Positions 1 through 57,144 of a DNA stretch of 64,000 bases are shown here, in pieces (positions within the stretch are counted from its first letter, which is position 1; every line of letters starts with the position of its first letter). This DNA is from Saposhnikovia divaricata (lineage: Eukaryota > Streptophyta > Magnoliopsida > Apiales > Apiaceae), in the NCBI GenBank assembly GCA_036435485.1, contig CM071599.1, forward strand, positions 208,915,178-208,979,177, written 5' to 3'. Both the position numbers and the translations under genes were made by a program. Below the pieces are notes generated by a model that was not told where the DNA came from, searched no databases, and saw only the letters and a list, made by a program, of their open reading frames with translations.

Positions 1-1819
1 GAATCTCAAATGCAGACACTCATTGCCAATCAAGCCAAACAGACTGAGCTACTGGAAAGGCTGCTTGCAGCCTCACCTCCAGCCCTTGATGCTAACAAAA
101 AGGGGGAGAAAAAGGTAGAAGAGGTTGCAGCTACTTCTAGTCAAATTCCAGCTTCCAGTAGCAAGATAGCACAAATTGAGGGGGAGCAACAGCCAATGAT
201 AGTGGTCAATCCAAAAGAGTTTACTATAGAGGCTTCCCCTGTGAAGAAACAAAAGGCTGTGCTTCCAGTTCCTGACTTATCAAAAATCTCAGAAGATGAG
301 AGGCAAGCCAGAATTAAAGAATTAGAGAAGATCAACAAGGAGGCAAATGAAAGAATGATGAGAACAGAAAGGATGATCAATGAATCAACTGTATCAAATC
401 TGTTCTCTACTCAGTCCTCAGCTTCAACAATTTCAACTACAATTCTGAAGGTGCTCACTCCAGAGATTGTGGCTCCTACATTCTATGATGCTGAACCATC
501 TTATGTCAAAGAATTTGAACCATACATAAAAACCAGAGCCTACTCTCCACCAAAGGCAAATGGGAAGAACAAGTTACAATTGGACTTTCCATTTCCCAAG
601 GATGATGATGAGAAGCTAATGGGAAAGACAATCAAAGAGTTCAAGGAAAAGACAAATAAGAGTGTAAGAGATTGGATGGATGTAATAATAAAGAATGGAA
701 AAGTGTTAAATATATCCAACAGCCATCCTAGATTTGTTGAAGCAAAAAGAGAGGAGACCTCCAAACTTCTAAGGGAAGCTCATCCAAGTGAAGAAAATCA
801 ATATGAAAACTCGGATGAGAAGCAAGCCAGGCTGGCTCAGGAGTTAATGGATAAGGTAGAGGATGAAATGAGGGAACCTGAGGAAGTCTCCAAATCCAAA
901 AGGAAAGTGAAATCAGTCCCCAAATCCAAATCTAAGAGAATGAAATCAAAGGCAAGGAGGCATGTCTCTCCAGAAATTGAAAGCAAGGAAACGGTTGGCT
1001 CATCACAACCTATTTCTGTAAAAGTATTCAACCCAGCTGTGAATTTCCATGGTAATCCTATAGTACCTAAAGAAGAACCAATGAATCTTGACTCCATTGA
1101 GGTTCCTTCATTCTTGCTGAAGCCTCAACAGAAGCCTATACAAAAGAAAAGGATACCAGGGAAGCAACCTTCAAAGGAACCAATTCAAGTTGCTAGGGTA
1201 CCTGCTATTGTCAAGCAGCCAATCTTGGAAAACAAGGATGATTTTATCTATCAGGTAGATATTGAAGAATACTTTGGCATGAATCTGTATCTGGATGAAT
1301 TGTCAGAAGTAAGAGGAATTGATAAATATAAACATTTACCTGAGAGATTGGTCTTTGTATACAAGGGAGGAAAGGAAAGGACATGGCCACTACAGAGGGT
1401 TCTTGGAGAAAATTATCTGACCTTAACCAAAGTGTTCTCTGCAATCAAGAGATACACATGATTCTCCAAGATAGCAAAAGGGGAGATACTGGACAGAATA
1501 GAACAGATAAGGAGATAATGGAACTCACCATCAAGTCTACCAAGGAAGATGAAGATCCCATACAATGGACAGAAAATCCACCTTCAACCCTTCTGGATGA
1601 TGGAGTTCAGGGATGAAGATGGTAACAGGAGATTCTTCAGGTTAGAAGACCAACTATCAAAGGCCAGTTCTCAATACCTGAGATGGTTACAATAAAAGCT
1701 AAATCCAAAGGTTGATGAAGAAGATGCCTTCTATAGGCAACTCCAAATGCAGATTGAGTCCAACTCTGCCAAAGAAGGAAAATCAAGGGTGATGCCAACA
1801 AGAGAAAAGAAACAGTCTT
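1..1819 (+). pseudogene. 3'-terminal ORF of a Ty1/copia-type retrotransposon, partial and decayed
   Basis: The frame is open from the window edge to a TGA at 1459-1461 and then continues in the same frame, interrupted by TAA at about 1516 and 1693, to a natural-looking end at 1819. The protein is Lys/Glu-rich and partly coiled-coil (ERQARIKELEKINKEANERM), with a basic stretch (SKSKRKVKSVPKSKSKRMKS) and no protease, integrase or RT motif. It lies directly upstream of a polypurine tract and an LTR, the position of the extra 3' ORF in SIRE/Maximus-type copia elements. A structural (gag-like) ORF is the alternative. The lineage is inferred from position and is uncertain. Confidence 0.5.
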
Positions 1820-1982
1820 AATCTGCTCAGTCTAGAGGAGCACTTCTCTGTAAATTTCTCAAACTTTCAGTTTTTAATTTTTGTAGCTTAATACAATTTT
1901 TGCATTGTTCTATATATATATCTTTAGGAATGTTTTGTTATCATCAAGGTCCGGAATTTATGCTTTATTGCCATCAAGTATA

Positions 1983-1994
1983 AATTGGGGGAGA
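1983..1994 (+). other. Polypurine tract of the copia-type element
   Basis: AATTGGGGGAGA followed within two bases by TGTTAG is the standard polypurine tract / 3' LTR junction of plant Ty1/copia elements. Confidence 0.75.
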
Positions 1995-1995
1995 T

Positions 1996-2981
1996 TGTTA
2001 GGAATATGTTGTACTTGATGATAACTTCACAATCAATCAAATTTTATAAGGTTTTGTAGCTGTCAATGGATGAGGATTTATAACTCTATCCGTTGACAGG
2101 TAGCTCATCAACGGATGAGGTTTTGTAGCATACTGCAGTATCTCTATGTTATCAGTTGATAGTGTTTTTATCCACAGTCATGTTGACCATCAATGGATAG
2201 GCAGAATAGGGTAGCCAACTGTAAATAAGCTATGCTATGTAATTCTGTCTAAGTGAAAGTGTATCAACAGATGAAGACAAAACTCTATCAACGGATACAA
2301 CTCAAATCCACTCTATCAACGGATACAACTCAAGTCTCAATATCAATAGATACAGCTCAATATATCATCAACAGATGTCAGTGTACAATATCAACGGATA
2401 ATCATTGACACTTACTTCTATGCTAAGCTGGGGATTAGCAGTTGATAAGGACAAGTTTGACTGACAGATCACATGGGTTGATAGTAGATACAAAAAGCAG
2501 TATGGCAGCCATACTTTGGAAACAAAGAAGAAAGAAGCATTCCGTTTACACTATGAATACAAGAAAGGTGCAGGAGACATGTCTGTTCACAAGGACAACC
2601 TTTCGGCTACATGTGTATTTGGAGTGTAGTAGCAAGTCAACTAGAATTAGATTAATATTATCTTATTCCAGTAGTACTTGTAAACTTGGGATTTATAACC
2701 AAGTGCAGCAACTCTTTTAGTAGCTAAGAAAACAGATACATTTGCTTAGGGTTTTTATTGAATATCCTTAGAAAGCAAAGAGTTGTAAAACAGAAGCTGT
2801 GTACTTTTGTATCACAGAGTTTTCTTCGAATAAAAGCTTCAGGTGGTGCATTTAACCACCTGATTTTTATGTGTTTGTGCATTAATCTTTCTACATCAAT
2901 TATCTAAGTATAGATTTCTGGAGTTCTTGTGAGAAATTTATAAATATCAAGAATTGTATTCAACCCCCCCCCCCTTCTACA
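1996..2981 (+). mobile_element. 3' LTR of a Ty1/copia-type retrotransposon
   Basis: The LTR begins TGTTAGGAATATG right after the polypurine tract and ends near CTTCTACA at 2981, after a C-run at 2964-2974. An AATAAA lies at about 2830, where an R region would be expected. The first third carries about eleven copies of a short motif (see 2060-2403). The 5' LTR is outside the window, so the target-site duplication cannot be checked. Confidence 0.7.
2060..2403 (+). repeat. Clustered ATCAACGGAT motifs in the LTR
   Basis: About eleven copies of ATCAACGGAT or one- to two-base variants (ATCAACAGAT, ATCAATAGAT, TCAATGGAT) occur, two of them inverted (ATCCGTTGA near 2088 and ATCAGTTGAT near 2148). 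Two adjacent copies share the longer unit CTATCAACGGATACAACTC. Such clusters in U3 are usually promoter elements of the LTR, but no factor is assigned here. Confidence 0.7.
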
Positions 2982-3053
2982 ATTATACAAGTGTGTAATC
3001 TGGGAATAACAGTGGTTGAAGTGAAGAAATGGAGAAAAATGTATCTTTAATTA

Positions 3054-3284
3054 CTCCCTCCGTCCCATTTTTATTGTCCATTATTTTCATTACTCATTGT
3101 CCCAAAAAAATTGTCCATATTCATATTTATGGTAAAATGATACTCTTATTTGGAGTAAGTGATAATAAAAATAGTTCAAAAAAAAAGAAAGTTTTGAAAA
3201 TTAAATACTAATTTAGGAAATTATAGTTTGATTGAATAGAATGTGGATTTTGATTGATAGACAAGAAAAACGGGATGGATGGAG
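3054..3284. mobile_element. Stowaway MITE (Tc1/mariner-like)
   Basis: Ends CTCCCTCCGTCCCATTTTTA and the inverse GGGATGGATGGAG, flanked by TA on both sides (3052-3053 and 3285-3286). The length of 231 bp and the AT-rich interior fit Stowaway. Confidence 0.85.
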
Positions 3285-3431
3285 TATTAAAATTACAAAA
3301 AGAAATTGCCTTTTGATTCCTTAAATATAAGGCATGGATGAAGAATCCTAAATTTTTAAACTACTAAAACATTGTTGAAACATTAACTTTTAACAAATTA
3401 CCTTAATTTTTAATTTAGGATGTCATATGAT

Positions 3432-3970
3432 CGGTGTTATTTAAGGCGCTAATTATAAAGAAGCGTAAGACCCAAATTTGAGGCGCGAATCGCATTTAAT
3501 CGCGCGTCCTTTTACCAAAAAAAGATGAACACATTTTTAACAAGAAACTATTACTTGACATAATCTTAACATTCAAACATAATAAAGAGCATAAAAATAT
3601 GATAATAATATCAATAATAAAGTCTTCATTTATAAAATCCTCTAATTCAAAAGTTTCGGTGTCATCTAACTCAATCTCTGGTCCTTCAAATTATCGCCCT
3701 TCCTCTTCATTTTCATCTATCAGGCTTGAAAAGATCTTCCATTAGTTGTGTTAAACAATTTAAGGGGTTTTTTCCTTTACCCTCCTTTTTAAGGGTATTC
3801 CTATCTTTTACTATTATGAGCGCCCTTTTGCACTTCCTAGCACTTTTTTGCACTTTTTAGCATCTCATGAACGCCTTTTGGACGATTTTAGGATCGTGCT
3901 AAATCGCACATTTTTGAATTGCACACCTTGCAACTAAGCGCGAAGCGCCAATAATCGCGCCTTTAACATG
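3432..3970. mobile_element. Non-autonomous hAT element with 8-bp TSD
   Basis: The flanks are CATATGAT (3424-3431) and CATATGAC (3971-3978), an 8-bp duplication with one mismatch. The ends are CGGTGTTATTTAAGGCGC and the inverse of CATGTTAAAGGCGC. Subterminal regions are rich in GCGC/CGCG words. About 3640-3760 on the minus strand is a decayed coding remnant (SLIDENEE then EIELDDTETFEL) that resembles one in the copy at 51075-51782. Confidence 0.7.
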
Positions 3971-4001
3971 CATATGACTACTGGTGTAGGAGTTGCTCTT
4001 A

Positions 4002-4349
4002 TCTATACTATCTATACTATACTAGAATAAGCGAAAGGGGGTATAATTTGTAGTTTAATTAACCCCTATTTTTGGTTATCCTCTCATTTTTGGTTATCCC
4101 TCATCCGCAACTAGATCATGACCGTTGGATATAACAATACTAAAAATTGTTATATACAGAGGTCTAAGGTTCGATTCCCGGTAACAATATATTAATTTAA
4201 ATTTGATATTAAAAATTACTATATACAAAAATGTAAGGTTCGAATTCTTCCAATAACATATTAAAATTAATATTTATAATATTATACTACACTATAAACA
4301 AATTAAAAAAATAAAAGTAACCCGTGCTTTGCACATGCTATAAGCTAGT
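4002..4349 (+). mobile_element. Short non-autonomous Helitron
   Basis: Begins TCTATACTATCTATACTATA after an A and ends with a GC hairpin (GTGC TTT GCAC at about 4324-4334) followed 10 bp later by CTAGT and an A. These are the Helitron TC start, 3' hairpin, CTRRT end and A|T insertion site. No coding capacity. A GGTTCGATTCCCGG box at about 4170 could be an embedded tRNA-like fragment. Confidence 0.65.
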
Positions 4350-4365
4350 AATATTAATATGTATA

Positions 4366-4794
4366 ATTATATCATTAGAGTTAAGTTCTATTGAGACCAA
4401 AATTTTAGTGGAGACCAGAAACCATATATCAATCAAAACATTGCAAAAACTTATTTATTGAAAATAATGTTCTATAAAAATCAATGTTTCATTTATTTTA
4501 TTGAAAATCTTGAAAATCATATAAATTTCATTTAAAATTTTGAAAATCATGTATGTTCTACAAACAAAATATTGCAGAACATATTTTTCTCCAAAACATG
4601 TTCTGCTCACAAATCATATATGATTTTTAAGATTTTAAATGAAATAATAATGTTCATTGAACAATCTTTGCAAACATATACGTTTTATAATGTTTTGAGT
4701 GCATAATGTACACGGTTTCCACGGTCTCCACGAAAATATTGATCTTCATATAACTTAACTCAAGACGATAGAACTTAACTCCATTATATCCTTA
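4366..4794. mobile_element. TIR MITE with GAGTTAAGTTCTAT ends
   Basis: The left end ATTAGAGTTAAGTTCTAT matches the inverse of the right end ATAGAACTTAACTCCATTAT. A second inner inverted match (AGTTAAGTT...GTGGAGACC) runs about 38 bp. The superfamily and exact ends are undecided because no clear TSD is visible. Confidence 0.55.
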
Positions 4795-4982
4795 TATATA
4801 ATAAGCATAAGAGGGATTTTATCCAATTTTTTGTGTGATTTGTCACTATATTACTAAAAGCATATGATCCATTGAATTAAAAATAGACGATCAATATTAT
4901 ATCACATTAAGAAGAAAATTGTAATATAAAATGTATATAATTAGAAAAGGTTGCATTAAAAGTTAATTTTAAAAAAAATTAT

Positions 4983-5834
4983 GAAAGAATGCCCAAAATA
5001 CACCACATTTGAATGGAAGTTGCCCGAAATGCCAATATCCAAATCAGTCCGCCTTTTCTACCCACGGAGTACGCATGTTGTTGTTGCGTATACTAAGATA
5101 CGCATTAGGGTAATGCGTATACTAAGATACGCATTTTTGTAATGCGTATTGACGTCATATGACGTCATTATTTCGTTTACTGCTCCGGCGCTCGGACGAC
5201 AAAGAAATCGCCATTGCAATCACCCCCTTTTGTTCTCCAATTTCCGGCAAACTCCAGCCCTTTCCAGGACATCAAAATGATTCCCAGACATTTATCTCCC
5301 TTTTCCCCCGGTCATTTGTTGTTGTTTGGCCCCGCAGGGGCGTGTATTAGTAGATCGGAAAAGCAAATCGGAAAAAGGCTTCGTTTTGGGGATTTTTAAT
5401 TCGGCAAAAGAAATTGAAAATGAGTGACGTAGAGTTGTAGAGCATGAAGAGACGATCAGTTTGGTGTATAGTATGCAATTGCTCGATGCTTGTAGACAGT
5501 GAACAAAGTGGTTAAAAAAAACAAGCAAAAAACGTCCGACGAAGGCGGTAGACGACGATGAACAGTGGTAACATATACGCATGTTGGTCTTGCGCATCTT
5601 CAAACACGCATGCCAAACATGCGTATATGGTGTTACTGTTCACGAATGAATTTGTCAACATTACAAAGTGTGCGCATTGTAGGGATGCGTGGCCTCCGAC
5701 CACCCAATTTTAACATGCGTATACCCTCCACGCATGTGTGTATTGCGTGGTCCGTGGGTAAAAAGGGCGGACACTTTCATTCGTGGGTATTTTGGGCAGC
5801 TGGAATTAAAAGGTGGGCATTTTTGTTTTTCACC
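4983..5834. mobile_element. MULE-like element 1 with 9-bp TSD
   Basis: Flanked by AAAAATTAT on both sides (4974-4982 and 5835-5843). The ends are GAAAGAATGCCCAAAATAC and the inverse of GGGTGAAAAACAAAAATGCC. The interior is full of TACGCA/TGCGTA words near both ends and has GACGTCATATGACGTCA at about 5151-5167 and a GCCCCGCAGGGGC palindrome at about 5329. ORFs inside (up to 109 aa) are unsupported. It sits inside an AT-rich tandem repeat whose units continue on either side. Confidence 0.65.
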
Positions 5835-6555
5835 CAAAAATTATTATCTAAAAAGGATATAATTAAAAAAGTTTGTATTAAAATTGAATTTTAAAATAAA
5901 ATTATAATCTGAAAATGATATAATTATAAAAGGTTGAATTAGAAATGAATTTTATTTTTTTATTAGTATTTAAAAAAATTCATATTTACTATTTGGGTTT
6001 TATCTTGAGATCTAGAAATTTGATTTGGATGATTTTACAGTTCACGCGAATCTCATAAAATTATTTTTAATTTTGTGATGATTTAATAATTATTATTCAA
6101 ATGGAAATATTCGTAATCTCAAGAGAAAATATAGTTACGAATTTTTACATTAATCCTATTCAATGTAGAAGTCCTACGTTGATAATGCTATTTAATGTAG
6201 AAAACCTAATTATATATGATTTAAATCATTGACATATACATTTTTGTATTACAAAATAAATACACTTTTTAGTTTATAACATATTAAAATATAAATCTTT
6301 ACGTTACATTTAACGGTTTTCATCTATTTATTTTAAGATCTCTATCTTACGGAGGACTAGACTACCGATTATCAAAATTTTAGACAAAATACCTCTCACA
6401 TGTATTACTAAAATTGTATTTGGTTGTTAGTAGAACTGTCTTCAAATAATTACAAGGGTATTTTGATAATAAAAATAAATTATAAGTAGAATTCATAACT
6501 CAAATAGAATTTTCAATGTAAAAAATCGTCAATTTCTCCTCTTTTTTTGTTTATG

Positions 6556-7259
6556 GGGTGAGTGCCATAAATACCCACTTTTTATTACTTCATATCCAAA
6601 ATGCCCACCGCACTAGAACATCGGCCAAAATACCCACCACATACGTCTACACCATCAACGTATCCTCTATCACGCCTCTGTAATCGACGTATCACATGAA
6701 TATGCCTACACTATCAACGAAAGTGTTGCCAGATGCGCCTCTGTTACAGGCGTATTATGTGATACGCCATTTGAAATAGCGTGTCTGACGTCATCTGTCG
6801 TCATCTCAGAGCTCACGACAAATGGCGACAATGGCGATTCCGATCAAAAAAATTTGATCTCTCCGTTCTCTCTCAGACGTAACTTTCCCGTTACGTTGTA
6901 CACAACATTCAATTCGCATTTCAAAGTTGTACAACCCAATACTCGATTTCGGCTTGTTCGAAGTCTCCGACAAGCTTTGTTCATGCCCCTGCGGGGCAAA
7001 AACTGAAAACTATATAGGGAAAAGGGAGAGAGAGATGTGCTGATCACGTTGACGTGTTGTGGTGAGTTGGAGGTGCTGTGGTGAGACAGATCGAAGGAGG
7101 CAAGAGAGAAAACTGGGAGAGAGGGAGATTCTGGTGATGAACCGTAACAGGGATGCGCCTTCCCAAACGGCGCATCCCGTGGACATTTCGGTCGGTGTTT
7201 TCGTATCTGGGCATTTTGGGTTGTGGATAAGGAAAAAGTGGGTATTTTGCGCATTCTTT
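6556..7259. mobile_element. MULE-like element 2 with 9-bp TSD
   Basis: Flanked by TTGTTTATG (6547-6555 and 7260-7268). The inverted ends share AAATACCCACTTTTT and CCAAAATGCCCA over about 40 bp. It shares with element 1 the end motifs, a GCCCCTGCGGGGC palindrome (in opposite orientation) and a GACGTCAT box, so the two are relatives inserted in opposite directions. The 136-aa minus-strand frame inside is not recognisable. Confidence 0.7.
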
Positions 7260-7644
7260 TTGTTTATGCATAGTTTTAATTAGAAAAATATTAGTAAACC
7301 ATCACTAAATTAAAGATTATTTTGTTAATTTCACGTGGTCTGTTATCGTCCACATAAAATTTTAAGAATTTAAGATAGAGTACAAATATTAAATCGAACG
7401 TGTAAAATTTTATATATATCAATTTTTTAATAACAATTTAATATATAAATTAATAATATATAAAATTTAAAAAAATTGATATATTTTGAGATATTAAAAA
7501 AAGAACCACGGCTTAGCCAAAAAAAAATCACGGATTATAAGTTAGTATCAATAACATGTTATCATTAACAAGTAATAGTGAGATTGATGCAATTTAAATA
7601 TAATCTAGTATTATTTAAATATAATCTTTTCTCTTCAATTTTTT

Positions 7645-8868
7645 GGGTGTTGGTCCTCTCTATTACAATTTTGAATTAAATGACCCCAAATATCACAATT
7701 TAAATTATTAGCCCCAAATATCACGTCAAAACAAAACTGCGTTTAGTATTTTATATTTTTAGTGAAAACGCTAAAATCGTTCAGCGTTTTCTCCTTTTTC
7801 TTTTTAAACTCTTAACCAACACGCCACTTAAACATTAGTTTCCAGCCCTGGTGCTTGTTAAAACGCAAAATGAAGTTTGGTTGTAGTGAAAAACGCCACA
7901 CTAAATGGTGTTTTGGGGACAAACGTGGCGTTTATTTTTTTCTTTTTTTTTTCCCCTTAAATACATATCGTTTATTCGTTATTTCGAATATTTCTAAAAT
8001 CCAAAATATAAACGTTGAATACCAAAAGTTAACCGTTGAAATCCTAAGGAAATATAAAATAAAATTTAAAATTTAAATTAAAAAATTGAATTCAGCGACC
8101 TGATTTTTAAACGCGAACGCGTTTAAAAATCAAAATAAGTTAGGGTTTAGGGTTACAACCTTAAACCCAAACCCTAAACCCTAAGTTCGTATACGGTTTA
8201 TTCGTCGTTCTGAATATTTCTAAAACCCAAAATGGAAATGTTGAACCCCAAAAGTTAATTGTTGAAACCCTAAATTTAATTAAAATTGTATTTTTAAATT
8301 AAAAAAATTATTAAAAAATTGAATCCGGCGGCCTGATTTTTAAACTCTAACGCGTTTAAAAATCAGGATTAGTTAGGGTTTAGGGTTATAAACAATCCTA
8401 AACACCAAACCCTAAGTTCGTATACGATTTATTCGTCGTTCCGAATATTTCTAAAACCCAAAATGGAAATATTGAACCCCAAAAGTTAATTGTCAAATCT
8501 CTAAATTTAATTATTGTATTTTTTTAATTAAAAAAACGCAATTTTAATTAAAATTTTGATTAAATTTTTTTTAATATTATTTACAAATATTTATTTATAA
8601 AAAAACAAAAAAAAATATTGAAAATCACACCAAACGCCCGTCTTCCCCCATCCCAAAAACGCCAAATGATATGGCGTTGATATTCCTTGTTCCCCTCTCC
8701 CCCCCTAAAGGAGACACTCCCCTAAACGGGGAGACACTCCCCTAAACGAGACACGCATTAGCGTTTTGAAAAAAAATTGAAACGCTATTTAATATTGTGT
8801 GATATTTAGAATCATTTAGTTTCAAATTGTGATATTGAGAACCTTTATTCCAATTGTTTCACTGCCTA
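7645..8868. mobile_element. TIR element carrying telomere-like tandem repeats
   Basis: Near both ends, inverted copies of AAATATCACAATTT and ATGA..C..AAATATCAC can be read (left about 7655-7725, right about 8800-8860). AACGCC/AACGCT words are scattered in the subterminal regions. The centre (7965-8530) holds a ~220-232-bp tandem repeat. Exact ends and TSD were not resolved. Confidence 0.5.
7965..8530. repeat. ~220-232-bp tandem repeat with hairpin and telomere-like blocks
   Basis: About 2.5 units start at about 7965, 8184 and 8416. Each unit has a GTTTATTCGTCGTTC-like start, AACCCAAAATGGAAAT, a 14-bp-arm palindrome (TGATTTTTAAACGC and its inverse around a 3-4 nt loop) and TTAGGGTTTAGGGTT-type blocks. 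The same unit is found at 42225-42640. Confidence 0.75.
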
Positions 8869-8879
8869 GTTTAATATAT

Positions 8880-9554
8880 TTACAACCATTTTTCTAAATT
8901 TGGCCAAATAACCGACCAATTAAACCGATTTTACCTGAACTGTATCAATCAATGTCCATCTCTAGAAATATTTTCCTATTAATTGCCACTTTTCAGGATA
9001 CATGTATCAGGTATTCAGCTACGATCATTTATTAGTTTTAAAGATAAATAAACTAGATTTTGGACAGTTTGGGAAAGAACTAAGTTGGGTGTGTAGGGAA
9101 AGTATAGTTCAAAGTGGGTTGAACGTGAATGGTGACTGCACAATTGCACACCACACAGTTCACCGTTACACAGTTTTCTCAAATAATAAATAGAAAAATA
9201 AAGGTAATCCAACTCACTTGACTTGCACAAGAATACATAACTATGTCTATGCCAAGTTGGCTACTGCGGCAACTAACATGCCAAACACCGTCCGGTTTTT
9301 TTTTGGGGGATTTGGGGGTTGGGGTTGGGGGGGTGGGGGTGGGGGTGGGGAATCTGATATGACCACAAATACAGTAAATTGTTTGCAAATATATCTGATA
9401 CCATGATAATTTACATATATTATACAAAGTTCAGCTTTGCATTTACAAAGGAATGAAGTACAAATCAAATTCTCATCAACTCTACACAAATCTGGAAAGG
9501 TTGGGCATTATGGACAAGATAATGCTACAAAGTTCAGCATTTGCAAAATTGTTA
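8880..9554 (-). other. 3' flank / probable 3'UTR of CalS10
   Basis: The sequence below the TGA at 9555 holds no further coding signal on the gene strand. The first ~200 nt are AT-rich and probably 3'UTR. At 9305-9350 there is a dense G-tract on the plus strand (C-rich in the transcript). I could not place a poly(A) site: no clear AATAAA occurs on the minus strand within the first 400 nt. Confidence 0.4.
9305..9350 (+). repeat. G-quadruplex-type G tract
   Basis: Eight or more runs of 4-7 G separated by 1-3 T/A within 46 bp, about 205 bp past the CalS10 stop codon. The gene strand is C-rich here. Confidence 0.9.
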
Positions 9555-55530
<45,976 letters not shown>

Positions 55531-55533
55531 CTT

Positions 55534-56171
55534 CTACACATAGAATAAATTAATTACGCCTTTTTAATTCAATATAACAATTCTATACATCAACCACAAC
55601 TCAAATCCAACACAAAAACGATTAAAAAAACAAAACCATAAACTAAATCATTAGACAAACTCAGTCTGAAAAACTACAAACACATTGCGTACAGCTAACA
55701 ATACTCGTAAAATTAAGTACGAAAACAAAAACTCGAAAAAATAAATCAATTCACTTTTAGTAAAACCTAATAATCACTTCTCTCCACAACTCAAATCCAA
55801 CGCAAAAACATGAACTTAAATCATTAAACATATGCAGTCTAAAATTCGTAAAACGTAAACAAAACCGAAACTACAAACACATTCCGTACAGCTAACAACA
55901 CTTGTAAAAACAAGTACGAAAAAACTCGAAAAACTGAATCTATTGACTTGGCAAAACCTAATAATCACTTCTCTACACTCTGAAACCCTAATTACACATC
56001 CTACAACATCAATTGTCGCGTTTTTCAACTTACTCATCCACAAATTGACAGAAATTAACAAAATAACACCGTAACGATCACAACTACAACAAATTCAAGT
56101 ATAAACACTAACTGAAAACCGCATCAAATAGCAAAAAAAACAACTAATTTCAATATAATACGAATACATAC
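55534..56171 (-). other. Probable 5'UTR intron of CalS10
   Basis: Three bases upstream of the start codon the minus strand reads TGTGTAG|AAG ATG, a plausible acceptor. A consensus-like donor TCTAC|GTATGTATT lies at 56171, after a CT-rich stretch typical of a plant leader. The 638-nt interval between them is AT-rich with no ORF on the gene strand. It contains an imperfect 190-bp tandem duplication (55594-55783 and 55784-55973). A 5'UTR intron is inferred from splice signals only; without it the leader would simply be long. Confidence 0.45.
55594..55973. repeat. 190-bp imperfect tandem duplication upstream of exon 1
   Basis: Copy 1 starts CCACAACTCAAATCCAAC at 55594 and copy 2 at 55784. Both share ACTACAAACACATT, CGTACAGCTAACAA and AAAACCTAATAATCACTTCT. 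They have diverged by substitutions and small indels. Confidence 0.85.
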
Positions 56172-56480
56172 GTAGAGAAAGAGAGAGACAGAGAGATGAG
56201 AGAGAGAGAGAGAGAGGAGAGTCTAACCGAATCGGAGATAAGGCCGGAGCTGTATTAGACGGAGATCTATACTTGCGATGTTGTGTATGTATATATTTAA
56301 TAAACCCTAGGCGAGAGCGATAGAGATTTGAAATGAAAGAGGGAGAGAGAGAACTAGAATCTAGCTTGTATTAAAAGAAGTGAAGGTGTATATATGTTTT
56401 GCAATTCACGCGGATACGCACTCAAAGTAAACGGAAACTTTTTTTTTGCAAGAAAACGCGGATAAATATTTCTCTTTTAC
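56172..56480 (-). promoter_or_regulatory. Probable core promoter and CT-rich leader of CalS10
   Basis: On the minus strand a TATA-like ACATATATACACC lies at about 56387-56399. It is followed by long CT-rich runs at 56172-56222 and 56335-56355, usual for plant leaders. A second TATA-like element (AAATATATAC) lies at about 56290-56300. A telo-box-like AAACCCTA (plus strand, 56302-56309) sits between them. I cannot decide which TATA is used. Confidence 0.4.
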
Positions 56481-56934
56481 ATTGTACTGCAATGATTTTA
56501 TTTTTGTATCGATATTTTTAATATTTCAATATTTTTATATGTTAGGAATATGTTTTTTTTCATCAAAAAAAGGAAATAGATGGTTAAAAACAATACTAGA
56601 AAGATATTATAAGATGTGATTGATGAGATTTTAACTATCTATGTTTTGTTTGTATCAATGAAATTAAAAAAATATAAATATTTAATAATATGATGTTAAC
56701 ATGGTTTATAATTTTTAATGTTTTGGTATTTTAAATAGAAAAATGTTAAAAATTTCAATTTTCTAAACTAGTTGACGGTAATGTCTATTTTGAGAATTTT
56801 GGTCCAAAATATCAATGTGATATGATTTTTAAAATTGGATATAACTAATACATGTTTGAAAAATAAGCGTTATGTAGACAATAATTAGGCTCCTCTAATA
56901 AAGAAATAATGACCAAATAACACTACTTTTAGGA

Positions 56935-57144
56935 ACCCAATATCCAAAATACCTGCCGGCGAAGGGGACTGTCTTTTTTGCCCACATAATGCGCATGTTA
57001 TATATGCGTACTCCCCAAACGCATTTATTTTTATTTTTTTGCTAAGCACCCCAAACGCATTTATACAATGTGTGTTCTATTTATTCAATGACAGCACTTA
57101 GTGTTCAGTTAATAGACTACTGTACGCATGCGTGTAATACGTAT
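56935..57144. mobile_element. Truncated MULE-like fragment
   Basis: CCCAATATCCAAAATACC followed by several AAACGCA/TGCGCATG/TACGCATGCG words resembles the left halves of elements 1-3. It stops abruptly where an LTR-like sequence begins (TGATAAGTGG at 57145). Confidence 0.45.

Noticed and set aside
4165..4185. tRNA gene from the GGTTCGATTCCCGG box
   Set aside because: No acceptor stem, anticodon arm or A box at the right distance; at most a SINE relic inside the Helitron.
5159..5894. ORFs of 60-109 codons in MULE-like element 1
   Set aside because: No recognisable domain, no matching frame kept in element 2, and stop-dense surroundings.
6844..7283. ORFs of 74-136 codons in MULE-like element 2
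   Set aside because: Overlapping frames on both strands, no motif, non-autonomous element.
8140..8190. True interstitial telomere
   Set aside because: Only a few TTTAGGG-type units, embedded in a larger tandem unit and present in both orientations; better seen as part of that repeat.
9179..9489. Gly-rich and Pro-rich ORFs near the CalS10 3' end
   Set aside because: They are frames through the G-tract.
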